Source: CAZFAP01 sp964516325 (GTDB lineage Bacteria > Auribacterota > JABMQX01). Taken from it: a DNA stretch of 17,046 bases. The position numbers and the translations under genes are program-made. The notes under the pieces are model-generated. The model saw only the letters and a list, made by a program, of their open reading frames with translations. It searched no databases and was not told the DNA's origin. The stretch spans positions 1-17,046 of the forward strand of contig CAZFAP010000108.1 in assembly GCA_964516325.1 (NCBI GenBank), in the 5' to 3' direction. Each line of letters begins with the position of its first letter. The stretch's first letter is position 1. Below are positions 1 through 7,604 of this stretch, one piece after another.

Positions 1-1
1 C

Positions 2-925
2 GGTCAGCCGGAAGGTGAGAATCGTCCCGATCTCCAGCTCCGGAGCATCGAATTGTACCACGGCCTGGTTGGGCGACGGCTCTAACGTCACCGTCGGCGT
101 CCCTGCGATCTGCTCCCACTTGAAACTTGTCGCATCGGGGGGGCCACTCCCGCTGAGGGTCACTCTGTCGCTGCCATAGACAGCTTGGTTGGAGCCCGCA
201 TTCGCCCCGCTACTGCCGGTCCAATCCATCAACTCCAGGACCTCCTCGGCGCTCAAGGCACGGTTGTAGATGCGGACATCGTCAATCAGGCCCTCCAAAT
301 ATTCGGTCACACTCTTAGCCCCACCGAACCACAAATCGCCCGCGCCGTTGGCGGTTATCGCCGAACCCGTAATATCAACCGCGCCATCCACGTAAACAGT
401 CCGACTGTTAGCGGAGCCGTTCTGCACGAGCGCCAGGTGGTGCCAACCCAACGTCACGGTACTACCGGTGATATTGACGTCGCCAGCGACCCATTGGTTA
501 CTCGGATCGATCCAGAGGCCGTACCACGGACTTATGTCTCGAGACTTGTTCACTATCCCCGCCCAATGACCCGGCAACGCTGTCACGTTCACCCACGTGG
601 TGACTGTGTAGCTATCCGATGCAGTGAAAGTCAGGTCATCCGAGTGCGGTATCTCTACGTGGTCGTCAATGCCATCGAATGAAAGGGCGCCGCCGTAGTC
701 CAGTACACTATCTGTCCAGATCGGGCCATTTACCAGCGTGCCGTGGTGGTCCCCGACACTGTCGAGGACGGTAGTGGTTCCAGGGTTGTCAACGCCGTCA
801 TCCAGTTTCCAGTGGCCCACGAGGCCTTCTTCGATGTCCGCATTCGCGAAACCCGCAACGAATCCGACGACCACGATTAGGATGAAAGAGACAATTGCTT
901 TTTCCATGTTTTGACCCTCCCATTT
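2..925 (-). CDS. Secreted LamG-domain protein, 3' end outside window
   Basis: The frame is open from an ATG at 925 to the window edge (308 codons seen), so the C-terminus is missing. Residues 1-29 form a signal peptide: basic start (KHGKK), then a hydrophobic run ending in an ANA-type cleavage site. Residues about 30-235 are a LamG/concanavalin A-like jelly-roll domain, shown by LVGHWKLDDG, LSFDGIDDHVEIP and the closing signature GLIDDVRIYNRALSAEEV. Residues about 236-308 begin a PKD/REJ-like beta-sandwich (VTLSGSG, then FKWEQIAG). Such proteins are exported and often bind glycans or anchor large surface proteins; the ligand here is unknown. The start is uncertain. A strong Shine-Dalgarno (GGGAGGG) precedes another ATG at 909, but that ATG is out of frame because of a seven-A run at 899-905. 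The 925 start is the one that stays in frame. Confidence 0.8.
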
Positions 926-1397
926 TGCCGACAATTTCCGTCGGCTGGTCTATTGAACCTGCTGAGGCTCACACTCTGAACAAAGTGCTCCCAAAAGTTC
1001 CTGCGCTGTTTGCCCTGCTCCTCTGACAGCCTCACAGCGCGCCGGGGCGCCGGGCATCCGTGTGCTTGTTGTTTCCGGCTTCCTATCAAGGATACCCCCC
1101 ACTAAACGAAGGCTTGAGGGTCCCGCAAAAACGCAGAATGGAGGGCCTCGGCACGTTCAAAACCCATGGCAAACCTCTCCTGAAGCGCAAAACTTGCACG
1201 GGCCCTCAGCCCCCATCAAGCTTCGTCGGCAGGGAACCGTGGCGACAAATTGCCTGGCCCGCGTTTTTCCGTCTCGTTGGAACTTGCGCGGCGCGCCGCT
1301 CACCTTTACGGTTGGTGACTCCATCGGCGTTTCGGTTCCGTAGCCGTGTAAGGCCGCATGCTCCGCGAGCCACCCCGACACCGTCACCCACCGAACC
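926..1397. other. Intergenic gap, no gene supported
   Basis: This 472-base gap lies between the LamG gene and the end of the acetyltransferase gene. The short open frames inside it show no domain, no signal and no convincing ribosome binding site. The only structure I can support is the small hairpin next to the LamG start, listed separately. I see no clear promoter or terminator. Confidence 0.5.
929..947 (-). other. Hairpin just upstream of the LamG start
   Basis: A perfect inverted repeat, GCCGAC at 929-934 and GTCGGC at 942-947 with a seven-base loop. It ends three bases upstream of the ATG at 925 on the minus strand. A hairpin here would hinder initiation at 925 but leave the ATG at 909 and its GGGAGGG site exposed. 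Its function is inferred only from position. Confidence 0.4.
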
Positions 1398-1991
1398 TCA
1401 ATGCTCGGCGGAGAAGTCGCTGTCCATCAACTGGTCGCTGATCTTTCGCCAGAGCTCGGCGACGCTGTTGGTCATGATGACGAGGTCGTGCTTGTTCCCC
1501 TTTATGTCCACGGCGTGTTCTTTCAGCACCGCCTCTTTTTTGAAGCCGATCGCCTGGAACGCTTTCATGGCGCCGACCTGCTTGTCCGGCATGGACGCCT
1601 GGAGCTTATGGAGGCCCCTTTGCAGCGCACGGTGAAACATCTCGCGGATTAGAATTGTCCCCAGCCCTTTTCTCTGATATTCCTTCGCGACGACACAGCG
1701 GACTTCTCCGACATGCCTCGACCAGCCGCGCTCGAACGGGTGAAGCGTCGCGTCCGCTATGATTTCATCGCCCACCTCCGCCAGAATCGGAAAGACCCTG
1801 TCGTAGTCAAGCTCATCCGCCCAGCGCTGAATGACTTTCTCGTCCGTAACATCCTCTTTGAGGAATAGCCTATCCTCTTCCGGGAGCTTTCGGAAAAAGG
1901 CGAGCAATTTCGGAACGTCGGATTTCACCATCGGGCGCAAGGTAACCTTTGAGCCATCCTTCAGCCTGATAATTTTCGGGTAAGCTTCCAT
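1398..1991 (-). CDS. GNAT-family N-acetyltransferase
   Basis: A 197-residue protein. The N-terminal half starts with the usual first strand and an IRLKDGSKVTLRPMVKSD stretch typical of GNAT enzymes. Motif A is at about residues 98-120, with the acetyl-CoA pyrophosphate-binding loop QRKGLG at 106-111. The C-terminal AMKAFQAIGFKKEAVLKEHA matches the motif B region seen when a side chain and acetyl-CoA are held together. The family transfers an acetyl group from acetyl-CoA to an amine; the acceptor cannot be read from sequence. I start at the ATG at 1991 because GGGGGGAG lies about six bases upstream; an in-frame GTG at 2006 would sit upstream of that site. The gene stands alone, with gaps of more than 450 bases on both sides. 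Confidence 0.88.
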   Translation of the reverse strand: MEAYPKIIRLKDGSKVTLRPMVKSDVPKLLAFFRKLPEEDRLFLKEDVTDEKVIQRWADELDYDRVFPILAEVGDEIIADATLHPFERGWSRHVGEVRCVVAKEYQRKGLGTILIREMFHRALQRGLHKLQASMPDKQVGAMKAFQAIGFKKEAVLKEHAVDIKGNKHDLVIMTNSVAELWRKISDQLMDSDFSAEH

Positions 1992-2142
1992 AGGTTCTCC
2001 CCCCACGAGTGGGCTATTGTGACAGAGATTGCGATTCCGTCCGCCGCCGACTGCGCTGCTCCTCCTCCAAAGGCGAGGGGCTGCCCTGCCCGGCTTGGAC
2101 TGTAACTGTGGTCTCGCGTTGATTGGCTCCCCGCCGGGTGGT

Positions 2143-2172
2143 AGGATAGTAAGAAGACCATTCCACGGTCAA
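2143..2172 (-). promoter_or_regulatory. Candidate sigma70-type promoter for the acetyltransferase
   Basis: On the minus strand, TTGACC (2172-2167), an 18-base spacer and TATCCT (2148-2143). The -35 matches five of six consensus bases and the -10 four of six. Transcription would start near 2136, leaving a leader of about 145 bases. The same TTGAC-plus-17/18 layout recurs at the better promoters of this window. Confidence 0.35.
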
Positions 2173-2406
2173 CAGATTTTTGCTGCCTCCCCGGAAGGCT
2201 ATGCTCCACTCCCCTCTACCGTCAGCGGACACAGCACCCGCAGCAAGATGCCCGCGAGATCCCGCCAAGGCGGGACAGGATGCCAGCGGTACAGCCCAAG
2301 TGCTCCGATTCATGGGTGCAGTTGCGTGTTTCTTGACAAAATCGAGAGGATGACCTCATCGTGTCCATGGGTGAAGAGGCTCTTCGCTTTTCGGCTCACA
2401 CGGCTT

Positions 2407-2431
2407 ATCCGATAAATCCTGTAATCCCGTC
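2407..2431. repeat. Degenerate ACAGGAT-type repeat
   Basis: The plus strand has AATCCTGTAATCCCGTC, a variant of the arm that ends the two 89-bp repeats at 12379-12661. Only one arm is recognisable here. Confidence 0.45.
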
Positions 2432-2559
2432 GCAAAAACCCCACACGGACAGCACGATACGTCGCCCTATTTGCAAACGGGTGTGCTTGGGAAGCCGGGA
2501 CAAGCGGCGTGCCTGTTAGACGGGACGATCTCGAACCGGGGATGCGGCCTCAGTCGGCC

Positions 2560-3189
2560 TCACCTGCCGACTTTCATTCTCAAAGTGCCGGAGCCTGGCT
2601 GCCCGCCGAGGGAACCCACGTACGCCTCTAAGAGATTTCTGCTGCTGGCATCCCGTTTGACCAGCTCTCCTCCGACGTAATACTCCACGATGTAGCCGCC
2701 GAACTTGCTGCCGGAGGTTCTCGTCTCCGAGATGATCTTGGTCATGTCCTGAGTCGAGCGATAGCTTGATTCGAGGGGGTCCGTCTGGACGACCTTTTCC
2801 TCCAGGCGCTTGAGTTGCTCAATTTTCAACTCGCCCCTTGCTTTTGGCACGAGGCGCTCGTTGCTCGGACCTATTTGGCGGCTGAGGATAAGTCTCTGTC
2901 CGGTGGAATACTCGAATTCGAGTTCATACAACTGGTAGGAAATCTTTATGTCCTTGAGGAGCTGCGGGGACATGTTGCGGACCGAAATGGAAAGGACGAC
3001 CTTTTGCGTGGTGTCTTTCTCGACCGAAGTGCGATACCCGATCTCCGAATATTCGTTTTTCCTCTTCCCTTCCTTGGCGCTTTTGACCTTCACGTCGGTT
3101 TTCAGAGCGACATTCGTCCTCGGCAGAGGAACCGTGCCCTCCGCCGCGGTTGCTAACAGAGCGAATAAAACAGCCAACGACGTTCTCAT
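2560..3189 (-). CDS. Unrecognised secreted protein
   Basis: A 209-residue protein I do not recognise. Residues 1-18 form a short signal peptide (MRTSLAVLFALLATAAEG), so it is probably exported. The mature part is rich in charged residues and alternating hydrophobics. One segment, VVLSISVRNMSPQLLKDIKI (about 62-81 of the protein), resembles a secreted beta-sandwich strand pair in which a value is compared between partners. A charged helical stretch (IEQLKRLEEKVV) follows, and the C-terminus is glycine-rich. There are no cysteines to suggest disulfides and no lipobox. The start at 3189 is well supported: AAGGAGGTGAGAGGG directly precedes the ATG, whereas the longer open frame to 3255 has no such site. 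No partner gene is adjacent; the gaps are about 570 and 400 bases. Function is unknown. Confidence 0.75.
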   Translation of the reverse strand: MRTSLAVLFALLATAAEGTVPLPRTNVALKTDVKVKSAKEGKRKNEYSEIGYRTSVEKDTTQKVVLSISVRNMSPQLLKDIKISYQLYELEFEYSTGQRLILSRQIGPSNERLVPKARGELKIEQLKRLEEKVVQTDPLESSYRSTQDMTKIISETRTSGSKFGGYIVEYYVGGELVKRDASSRNLLEAYVGSLGGQPGSGTLRMKVGR

Positions 3190-3364
3190 CCCTCTCACCT
3201 CCTTGACGAGATGCGTCCCGGGGCAAACTCCAAACCTGAACGGGTGAACCCACATTCCTTCAGCATAAGCGCATCACCTTCCCTAAAAGCATATCATCAA
3301 ATTCCACCCTCCGCCAGAAAAGCCTGCGACTTTCCGGCCCAGCAGCAAGCCGTCGCGTCACAGG

Positions 3365-3383
3365 GCGGTAGCTGCGCTACCGC
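3365..3383. repeat. Perfect 8-bp hairpin
   Basis: GCGGTAGC at 3365-3372 pairs perfectly with GCTACCGC at 3376-3383 around a three-base loop. No T-run follows on either strand, so it is not an intrinsic terminator. It may be a short dispersed palindrome. Confidence 0.5.
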
Positions 3384-3397
3384 ACACTCCAAGGCGC

Positions 3398-3428
3398 ATC
3401 CCGTTAATCCTGTTATCCCGTCCCGATT
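3398..3428. repeat. Degenerate ACAGGAT-type repeat
   Basis: The plus strand reads ATCCCGTTAATCCTGTTATC then CCGTCCC, repeating a roughly 8-base unit (ATCCTGTT/A). It is related to the arms of the elements at 12379-12467 and 12573-12661. An ACAGGATTTCAGAT tract at 3458-3471 may be its diverged partner. Confidence 0.55.
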
Positions 3429-3472
3429 TCTCCGTCCCGAGACCATTTCCAGCATGCACAGGATTTCAGATT

Positions 3473-3547
3473 AACCGCGGATGCGCGCGGACACACGCAC
3501 ATCCCAACTATGGAATCCATCCGCGTCGGTCTGCGTTCATCTGCGCC
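3473..3547. repeat. CGCAGA-type imperfect inverted repeat
   Basis: The left arm on the plus strand begins AACCGCGGATGCGCGCGGAC. The right arm reads GGTCTGCGTTCATCTGCG, that is, the same CGCAGATGAACGCAG words in inverted order. The same word family occurs after the decarboxylase-like gene at 16953-17046, so it is a dispersed intergenic repeat. Confidence 0.55.
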
Positions 3548-3585
3548 TTCATCCCTCCGGTCGTAAGCGCTATCCCGAGGGGCGT

Positions 3586-4620
3586 TCAGAAAGCCATTCC
3601 TGCCAGGGAGGCGTAGCCGAGAAGCCGCATGTATTCCTTCATCATCTCTTTGACGGTCGGGAAGAAGATTTCGTTGCGCCGGTGGACGTCGGTGAGATAT
3701 TTCAGGCTCGGTTTCGCGGGCGGACCTTCCTGGAAAGACTCGCCCAATTTCCGTTCCTCTACGAGCGCATCAATGTCCCCCTGGGCCAGAATCGAGCGGA
3801 CATTCTCGATTGTATCCTTCGCAATCCGCTGCCCGGCGGTTCTCTCAAACGTCGTCCAGATGTTCAGCTTGATGATGCCGTCCTCGCCGATTTGCCTTAC
3901 GTCCTCTTTGCTGAGGCTCGAGCTGCCGTGGAGGACCATCTTGTGCCCGATGGCGTCTCGAATCGCGCGAGCTCGCTCCCTGTGATATTTCGCCTGGATG
4001 TACGTTGACTGGTGCTCGGTCCCAAGGTTCGGCACGATGACATCAACGCGGGTCTCCTCCATGTACGCCTTCGCCTTGGCGGGGTCGGTCAGAACCAGCG
4101 CCTGCTGTCCCGACATCGCAATCTCGTCAACAATGGCTTCGACGAGGTAATGGTCGCGGTTCTCCCGTTTGAATTTCTTCGTGCGGGCGATGTTCTCGTC
4201 AAGGGGAAACTTCGAGCAATCGTACATCACGGACGACACGAATCCCTTTCCCAATTCAAAGAGGTCCGTATCCTCGTCCGGCTGGCCGTGGTCGAGATGA
4301 GCGAAGACCATCACGTTCTCGAACTTTCCGCCCTTTCTCGCGAGCCTCCGCGCATCGTCCCGAACGGCGAGGAAACCTTCGACCGGGTCGGAGAACGTCG
4401 TGTAGTTGATGAGCTGCTGCCGCTCGGGATACCTTGCGGTGAAGGAAAGAATCACCGGTACGTTTGTGATTTCGTATTCCCGTCCGATCTCGTCTGCGGC
4501 GGCGAAGATGGCGTGGGTCGTTGCGAGGTTCTCCGTGCAGAAACACGGCATTGCGACGTTCTTTTTGGCAAGTATCTCATAGACTTCCAACGATTTCTCG
4601 ATGCTCGTTACAATGGGCAT
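3586..4620 (-). CDS. Divergent class II fructose-bisphosphate aldolase family
   Basis: A 344-residue TIM-barrel aldolase of the class II (zinc) family. Members cleave fructose-1,6-bisphosphate, tagatose-1,6-bisphosphate or related sugars. The family landmarks are present: FAHLDHGQ with catalytic D110 and zinc ligand H111, NLGTEHQ with H203, and VLHGSSS with H231. The phosphate-binding strand is IIKLNIWTTFE (about 249-259). Two landmarks differ from textbook members: SVMYDCSKFPLDENI where SVMID-S-H-P-EENI is usual, and NIWTTFE in place of NINTD-type endings. The true substrate could therefore differ from fructose bisphosphate. The ATG at 4620 begins MPIVTSIEKS, a normal start for the family. 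The gene has its own promoter and is not tightly linked to other sugar genes, so pathway context is absent. Confidence 0.85.
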   Translation of the reverse strand: MPIVTSIEKSLEVYEILAKKNVAMPCFCTENLATTHAIFAAADEIGREYEITNVPVILSFTARYPERQQLINYTTFSDPVEGFLAVRDDARRLARKGGKFENVMVFAHLDHGQPDEDTDLFELGKGFVSSVMYDCSKFPLDENIARTKKFKRENRDHYLVEAIVDEIAMSGQQALVLTDPAKAKAYMEETRVDVIVPNLGTEHQSTYIQAKYHRERARAIRDAIGHKMVLHGSSSLSKEDVRQIGEDGIIKLNIWTTFERTAGQRIAKDTIENVRSILAQGDIDALVEERKLGESFQEGPPAKPSLKYLTDVHRRNEIFFPTVKEMMKEYMRLLGYASLAGMAF

Positions 4621-4733
4621 GATCTTTCCTCGCGGTTGGCTCGGAGCAGCGTCTCAAGGAATCCGGCCGGCAGGACTTCCGCCAGCACCGGTCGTCTGCG
4701 ACCAGCGATTGCGTCCCGGCTTTCACTCCTGGC

Positions 4734-4762
4734 ATTGTACCGCCGAAATTTCGCCCCGACAA
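4734..4762 (-). promoter_or_regulatory. Promoter of the aldolase gene with palindromic spacer
   Basis: On the minus strand, TTGTCG (4762-4757), a 17-base spacer and TACAAT (4739-4734), a five-of-six -10 box. The spacer holds a perfect 10-bp palindrome CGAAATTTCG at 4744-4753. A dimeric regulator bound there would block polymerase. Transcription would start near 4727, about 107 bases before the ATG. Confidence 0.6.
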
Positions 4763-4798
4763 GAGGCGCCCCTTTCCCCCGGCCCCTTCTGCCGTCGC

Positions 4799-5722
4799 TC
4801 AGGTTTTGTCGGGCCGCAGGGAAAGCGCAAGCCCAAGCAGGATTCCCTCGTCGCTGACGCGGATTTTGTCGAAGCCGGTTACATCCAGCAGGGCTTTGAC
4901 GATGAGGAGCCCGCCGATGATGATACTCGCCCGCAACACCTCGAGTCCCTTGACTGTCGTCCTGTCCCCCAGCGGCAGCATGGAGAGCCGATGGAGTGTC
5001 CATTCCACCTCCTCCCTGGGGACGACGTAATTGTGGACTCTCGCGTGGTCGTATTTCTCTATTTCCATGAGCATGGCAGGAATCGTCGTGATTGTGCCGC
5101 CTAACCCGATCAGTTCTTCTGCCCCGGAAGGAAGTTCGTTGCAGGCTTTCCGCAGAAGGTCCGCGGCATGTTTGAAAGCGCGAGAGAGCTCCGACATCTT
5201 TGGCGGGTCATACCGAAAGAAGCTCTCCGTTATATAGGACGATCCGACGGGTACGCACTTCAACACCGGCTCCTCTCCCGGGCGAACCAAAATCAATTCG
5301 GTGCTCCCGCCGCCGATGTCTGCCATGAGAGCCGCGTTGCCTTTGAGTTCCAGGTTGCTCAACGCGCCTTCGCAGATATACCGCGCTTCCTCGATCCCTG
5401 AGATGATGTCGGTTTCCAGGGAGGTCGAGCGGCGTATTCTGTCAATGAGTTCGGTGGAGTTGGCGGTGTCCCTGGCGGCGCTCGTCGCTACGACTTTGAA
5501 TTTCTCGACACCGAGGCCTTTCGCTTTGGCGACGATTCCGTCCACAACCTCTGCGGTCCGCTCAATCGCGGCCTCGTGCAGCGTCCCCCTCCTGCTCACC
5601 AATTGGCCCAAATGGGTGAGCTCGCCTTCCCGATGGACGACGCGGACGGTGCGGGACTCCTCCACGTCCGCCACAATCGCGCGCACGGAATTCGTTCCGA
5701 TGTCAATAGCACAGACCCGCAT
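4799..5722 (-). CDS. Ppx/GppA-family exopolyphosphatase
   Basis: A 307-residue ASKHA-fold phosphatase, the short two-domain form without the C-terminal HD-like domain of E. coli Ppx and GppA. Residues 6-16 (IDIGTNSVRAI) are the phosphate-1 loop. VVATSAARDTAN (78-88) and SGIEEAR (108-114) carry the catalytic glutamate, and DIGGGSTEL (135-143) is the phosphate-2 loop. GLGGT (206-210) is the adenosine-type loop. The family hydrolyses inorganic polyphosphate or converts pppGpp to ppGpp; the two activities cannot be separated from sequence. I start at the ATG at 5722 because the protein then begins directly with MRVCAIDIGTNS and a GGAAGGAG site lies upstream. The longer open frame to 5815 would run into the terminator of the preceding operon. 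Confidence 0.88.
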   Translation of the reverse strand: MRVCAIDIGTNSVRAIVADVEESRTVRVVHREGELTHLGQLVSRRGTLHEAAIERTAEVVDGIVAKAKGLGVEKFKVVATSAARDTANSTELIDRIRRSTSLETDIISGIEEARYICEGALSNLELKGNAALMADIGGGSTELILVRPGEEPVLKCVPVGSSYITESFFRYDPPKMSELSRAFKHAADLLRKACNELPSGAEELIGLGGTITTIPAMLMEIEKYDHARVHNYVVPREEVEWTLHRLSMLPLGDRTTVKGLEVLRASIIIGGLLIVKALLDVTGFDKIRVSDEGILLGLALSLRPDKT

Positions 5723-5813
5723 TGCCCAACCACTCCTTCCACGTGTGGGGTCGCGACACGTTCGGGGTGTCATGGTCCCGAGCTGACGCCCGAATGCCCA
5801 ACTGCGGATGCGC

Positions 5814-5859
5814 AAAAAGAAGCCCTGCCCCTCGCTGAAGCCGAACGTGCTGGCAGGGC
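5814..5859 (-). terminator. Intrinsic terminator of the pilus motor operon
   Basis: On the minus strand, GCCCTGCC (5859-5852) and GGCAGGGC (5829-5822) form a perfect 8-bp stem, followed at once by TTCTTTTT (5821-5814). It begins 15 bases after the stop of the last pilB-like gene. The 22-base loop can fold further. It separates the pilus operon from the phosphatase gene. Confidence 0.78.
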
Positions 5860-5874
5860 CGGGGGTAATTCCGT

Positions 5875-7590
5875 TTAGTCCTGCTTCGTCTCCCTTGCCA
5901 TCTCCTCCACGGTCGTTACGCCGTCGAAAATCTTCAGGATGCCCTCTTCTCGGAGCGTTCGCATTCCCTGCTCCCTCGACTTCTCTCGCAGCATGACTGT
6001 CGGAGACCTCTTCATAATGAGTTCACGGATGGAGTCGGTCACAATCATCACCTCAAAGATACCCGTTCTGCCGAGGTATCCCGTATCGTTGCACTCGTTG
6101 CATCCTCTTCCGTAGTAGAGGTCCTTTCCTTCGATGTCGTTGAGGGTCAACCCCAATTCGTTCAGAATGAACTCCGAGGGTCGGTACGAGGTTCTGCACC
6201 TCGGGCAGATGGTCCGGATCAGCCTCTGGGCAATGATCGCCTCCAGCGTCGAGGTAATAAGGAATGGCTCGACCCCCATATCTACCAGTCGCGTGATGGT
6301 TCCCGCGGCGTCGTTGGTGTGCAGGGTGGAGAGAACCAGGTGACCCGTCAGAGAAGCCTGGATGGACATCTGCGCCGTCACCAGGTCACGGATCTCCCCC
6401 ACCATGATCTTGTCCGGGTCCTGTCGGAGGATGTGTCTCAGGCATCTGCCGAAGGTCAGTCCGATCCTCGGATTGATTGGTACCTGAACCACGCCCTCCA
6501 GGTCGTATTCGACGGGGTCCTCGGTCGTAATCAGCTTGTCGGTTATGCGATTAATTCTCTTCAAGAACGCGTACAGGGTTGTGGTCTTGCCGCATCCGGT
6601 CGGGCCGGTAACGATGATAATTCCGTGAGGTCTCTCGATCAGCTCATTCATCGCCTGGAGGGTGTCCGGTCTCATGCCGAGCTGGTCTACGTTCAAGCCC
6701 ACCACCGTCCTGTCGAGGACACGCATGACCACGCTTTCGCCAAAAGCGGTAGGAAGGCACGAGACACGGATGTCCACGTTTCGCCCGAGGACGCTCAGTT
6801 GGATGCGGCCGTCTTGGGGCAGCCTCCTTTCGGCGATGTTGAGGTTCGACAAAACCTTGATACGGCAGGTCAACGCGAGCGCCAGGTGCTTCGGCGGCGG
6901 GATCATCTCGTACAAGATGCCGTCCACTCGATAGCGCACCTTGAACTCATTTTCGAACGGCTCGAAATGGATGTCGCTTGCCCTGTCCTTAATGGCCTGA
7001 ATCAAAATCAGGTTGAGCAGCTTGACCACGGGGGCTTCGCTTGCCAGCTCCCGCAGCGTCACGACATCGTCCTCTGCGGTAGCCTCAGTGAACTTCTCCA
7101 ACGGAAGCTCCCCTTCGATCTCCTTCAGAAGATCCTGCACCGACTCGCCGGCGCCGCCGTAATATTTCTGGAGCGCGCCGTCAATTTCTTCCTTGCTGGC
7201 GATGACGCCTCTCACGGGCTTGTCGAGGATGAAGCGGAGATCATCCAGGATGGAGATGTTCAGCGGGTCTGACAGAGCGACCGTTATGGACCCGTCGTCC
7301 GCATCCACAGGCATGACGCCGTACGCACGGGCGGTCGTGGGCCCGATCCTCTTGACCACATGTTCGGGGATGTCCTTGTTCTTCAGGCTTATGGTTCGCA
7401 TGCCGAGGTGTTCGGCGAGAACATTGATGATGTCTTCCTCGGTGACAAACCCGAACTCCACGAGGATGTGCCCAAGGATGTTCCCCGTTCGCTCCCTCTC
7501 CTCGACAGCTTCGTCGAGCTGGTCCTGAGTGATGAGGCCCTTCTCGAGCAAAAGGGTGCCCAGAAATTCTTGATTGTAGGTGCTGACCAC
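5875..7590 (-). CDS. PilB/GspE-type pilus extension ATPase (downstream copy)
   Basis: A 571-residue type II/IV secretion ATPase. Residues about 1-140 hold two copies of the MshEN/GSPII_E_N module (FLGTLLLEKGLIT, then ILGHILVEFGFVT), which in some relatives binds cyclic-di-GMP. The motor core has Walker A GPTGCGKT (329-336), the Asp box TTEDPVEY (355-362), Walker B IMVGEIRD (395-402) and the His box TGHLVLSTLHTND (415-427). A zinc-binding tetracysteine is complete: C462, C465, C497 and C500. Such ATPases power pilin polymerisation at the inner membrane platform. The Walker A has Cys where Ser is usual. The start is a GTG at 7590 with GGAGG nine bases upstream. It follows pilT by 14 bases and is clearly co-transcribed with it. 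Whether it drives pili or a type II pseudopilus cannot be told without pilC/gspF. Confidence 0.93.
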   Translation of the reverse strand: MVSTYNQEFLGTLLLEKGLITQDQLDEAVEERERTGNILGHILVEFGFVTEEDIINVLAEHLGMRTISLKNKDIPEHVVKRIGPTTARAYGVMPVDADDGSITVALSDPLNISILDDLRFILDKPVRGVIASKEEIDGALQKYYGGAGESVQDLLKEIEGELPLEKFTEATAEDDVVTLRELASEAPVVKLLNLILIQAIKDRASDIHFEPFENEFKVRYRVDGILYEMIPPPKHLALALTCRIKVLSNLNIAERRLPQDGRIQLSVLGRNVDIRVSCLPTAFGESVVMRVLDRTVVGLNVDQLGMRPDTLQAMNELIERPHGIIIVTGPTGCGKTTTLYAFLKRINRITDKLITTEDPVEYDLEGVVQVPINPRIGLTFGRCLRHILRQDPDKIMVGEIRDLVTAQMSIQASLTGHLVLSTLHTNDAAGTITRLVDMGVEPFLITSTLEAIIAQRLIRTICPRCRTSYRPSEFILNELGLTLNDIEGKDLYYGRGCNECNDTGYLGRTGIFEVMIVTDSIRELIMKRSPTVMLREKSREQGMRTLREEGILKIFDGVTTVEEMARETKQD

Positions 7591-7604
7591 GAAAAACCGC
7601 CTCC

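Larger units (their letters stand above)
1992..2559. other. Intergenic gap with hairpin and degenerate repeat
   Basis: This 568-base gap holds the candidate acetyltransferase promoter, a perfect hairpin TCCCGCC-AA-GGCGGGA at 2260-2275, and a degenerate ACAGGAT-type repeat at 2407-2431. A 99-codon minus-strand frame at 2014-2313 has a stretch reading like an Ig-like or adhesin fragment (GEWSIAFRGGSKNLLTVEW), but it has no signal peptide or clear ribosome site. I do not call it a gene. Confidence 0.4.
3190..3585. other. Repeat-filled intergenic gap
   Basis: This 396-base gap between the aldolase and the secreted-protein gene contains, in order on the plus strand, a perfect hairpin at 3365-3383, an ACAGGAT-type repeat at 3398-3428 and a CGCAGA-type inverted repeat at 3473-3547. 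No gene is supported. A promoter for the secreted-protein gene is probably in the low-coordinate part, but I see only weak -10 candidates. Confidence 0.6.

Noticed and set aside
877..1089. Minus-strand 70-codon frame ending near the LamG start
   Set aside because: Its end is simply the out-of-frame reading through the ATG at 909; no start signal or protein-like composition is seen upstream.
2391..2407. Short palindrome near GAAGAGGCTCTTC (about 2373-2385) as a terminator
   Set aside because: Stem of six pairs with a one-base loop and no T-run of useful length; no plus-strand gene ends nearby.
2525..2560. tRNA-like T-loop GGTTCGAGATC on the minus strand
   Set aside because: The flanking bases CCCGG and TCGTC do not pair, and no anticodon or acceptor stem can be drawn around it.
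4012..4857. Plus-strand 281-codon open frame
   Set aside because: It is antisense to the aldolase and its promoter region; composition is as expected from the complementary strand of a GC-rich gene.
6319..7272. Plus-strand 317-codon open frame
   Set aside because: It is antisense to the PilB-like ATPase, which has a full set of motor motifs; the frame shows no domain or ribosome site.
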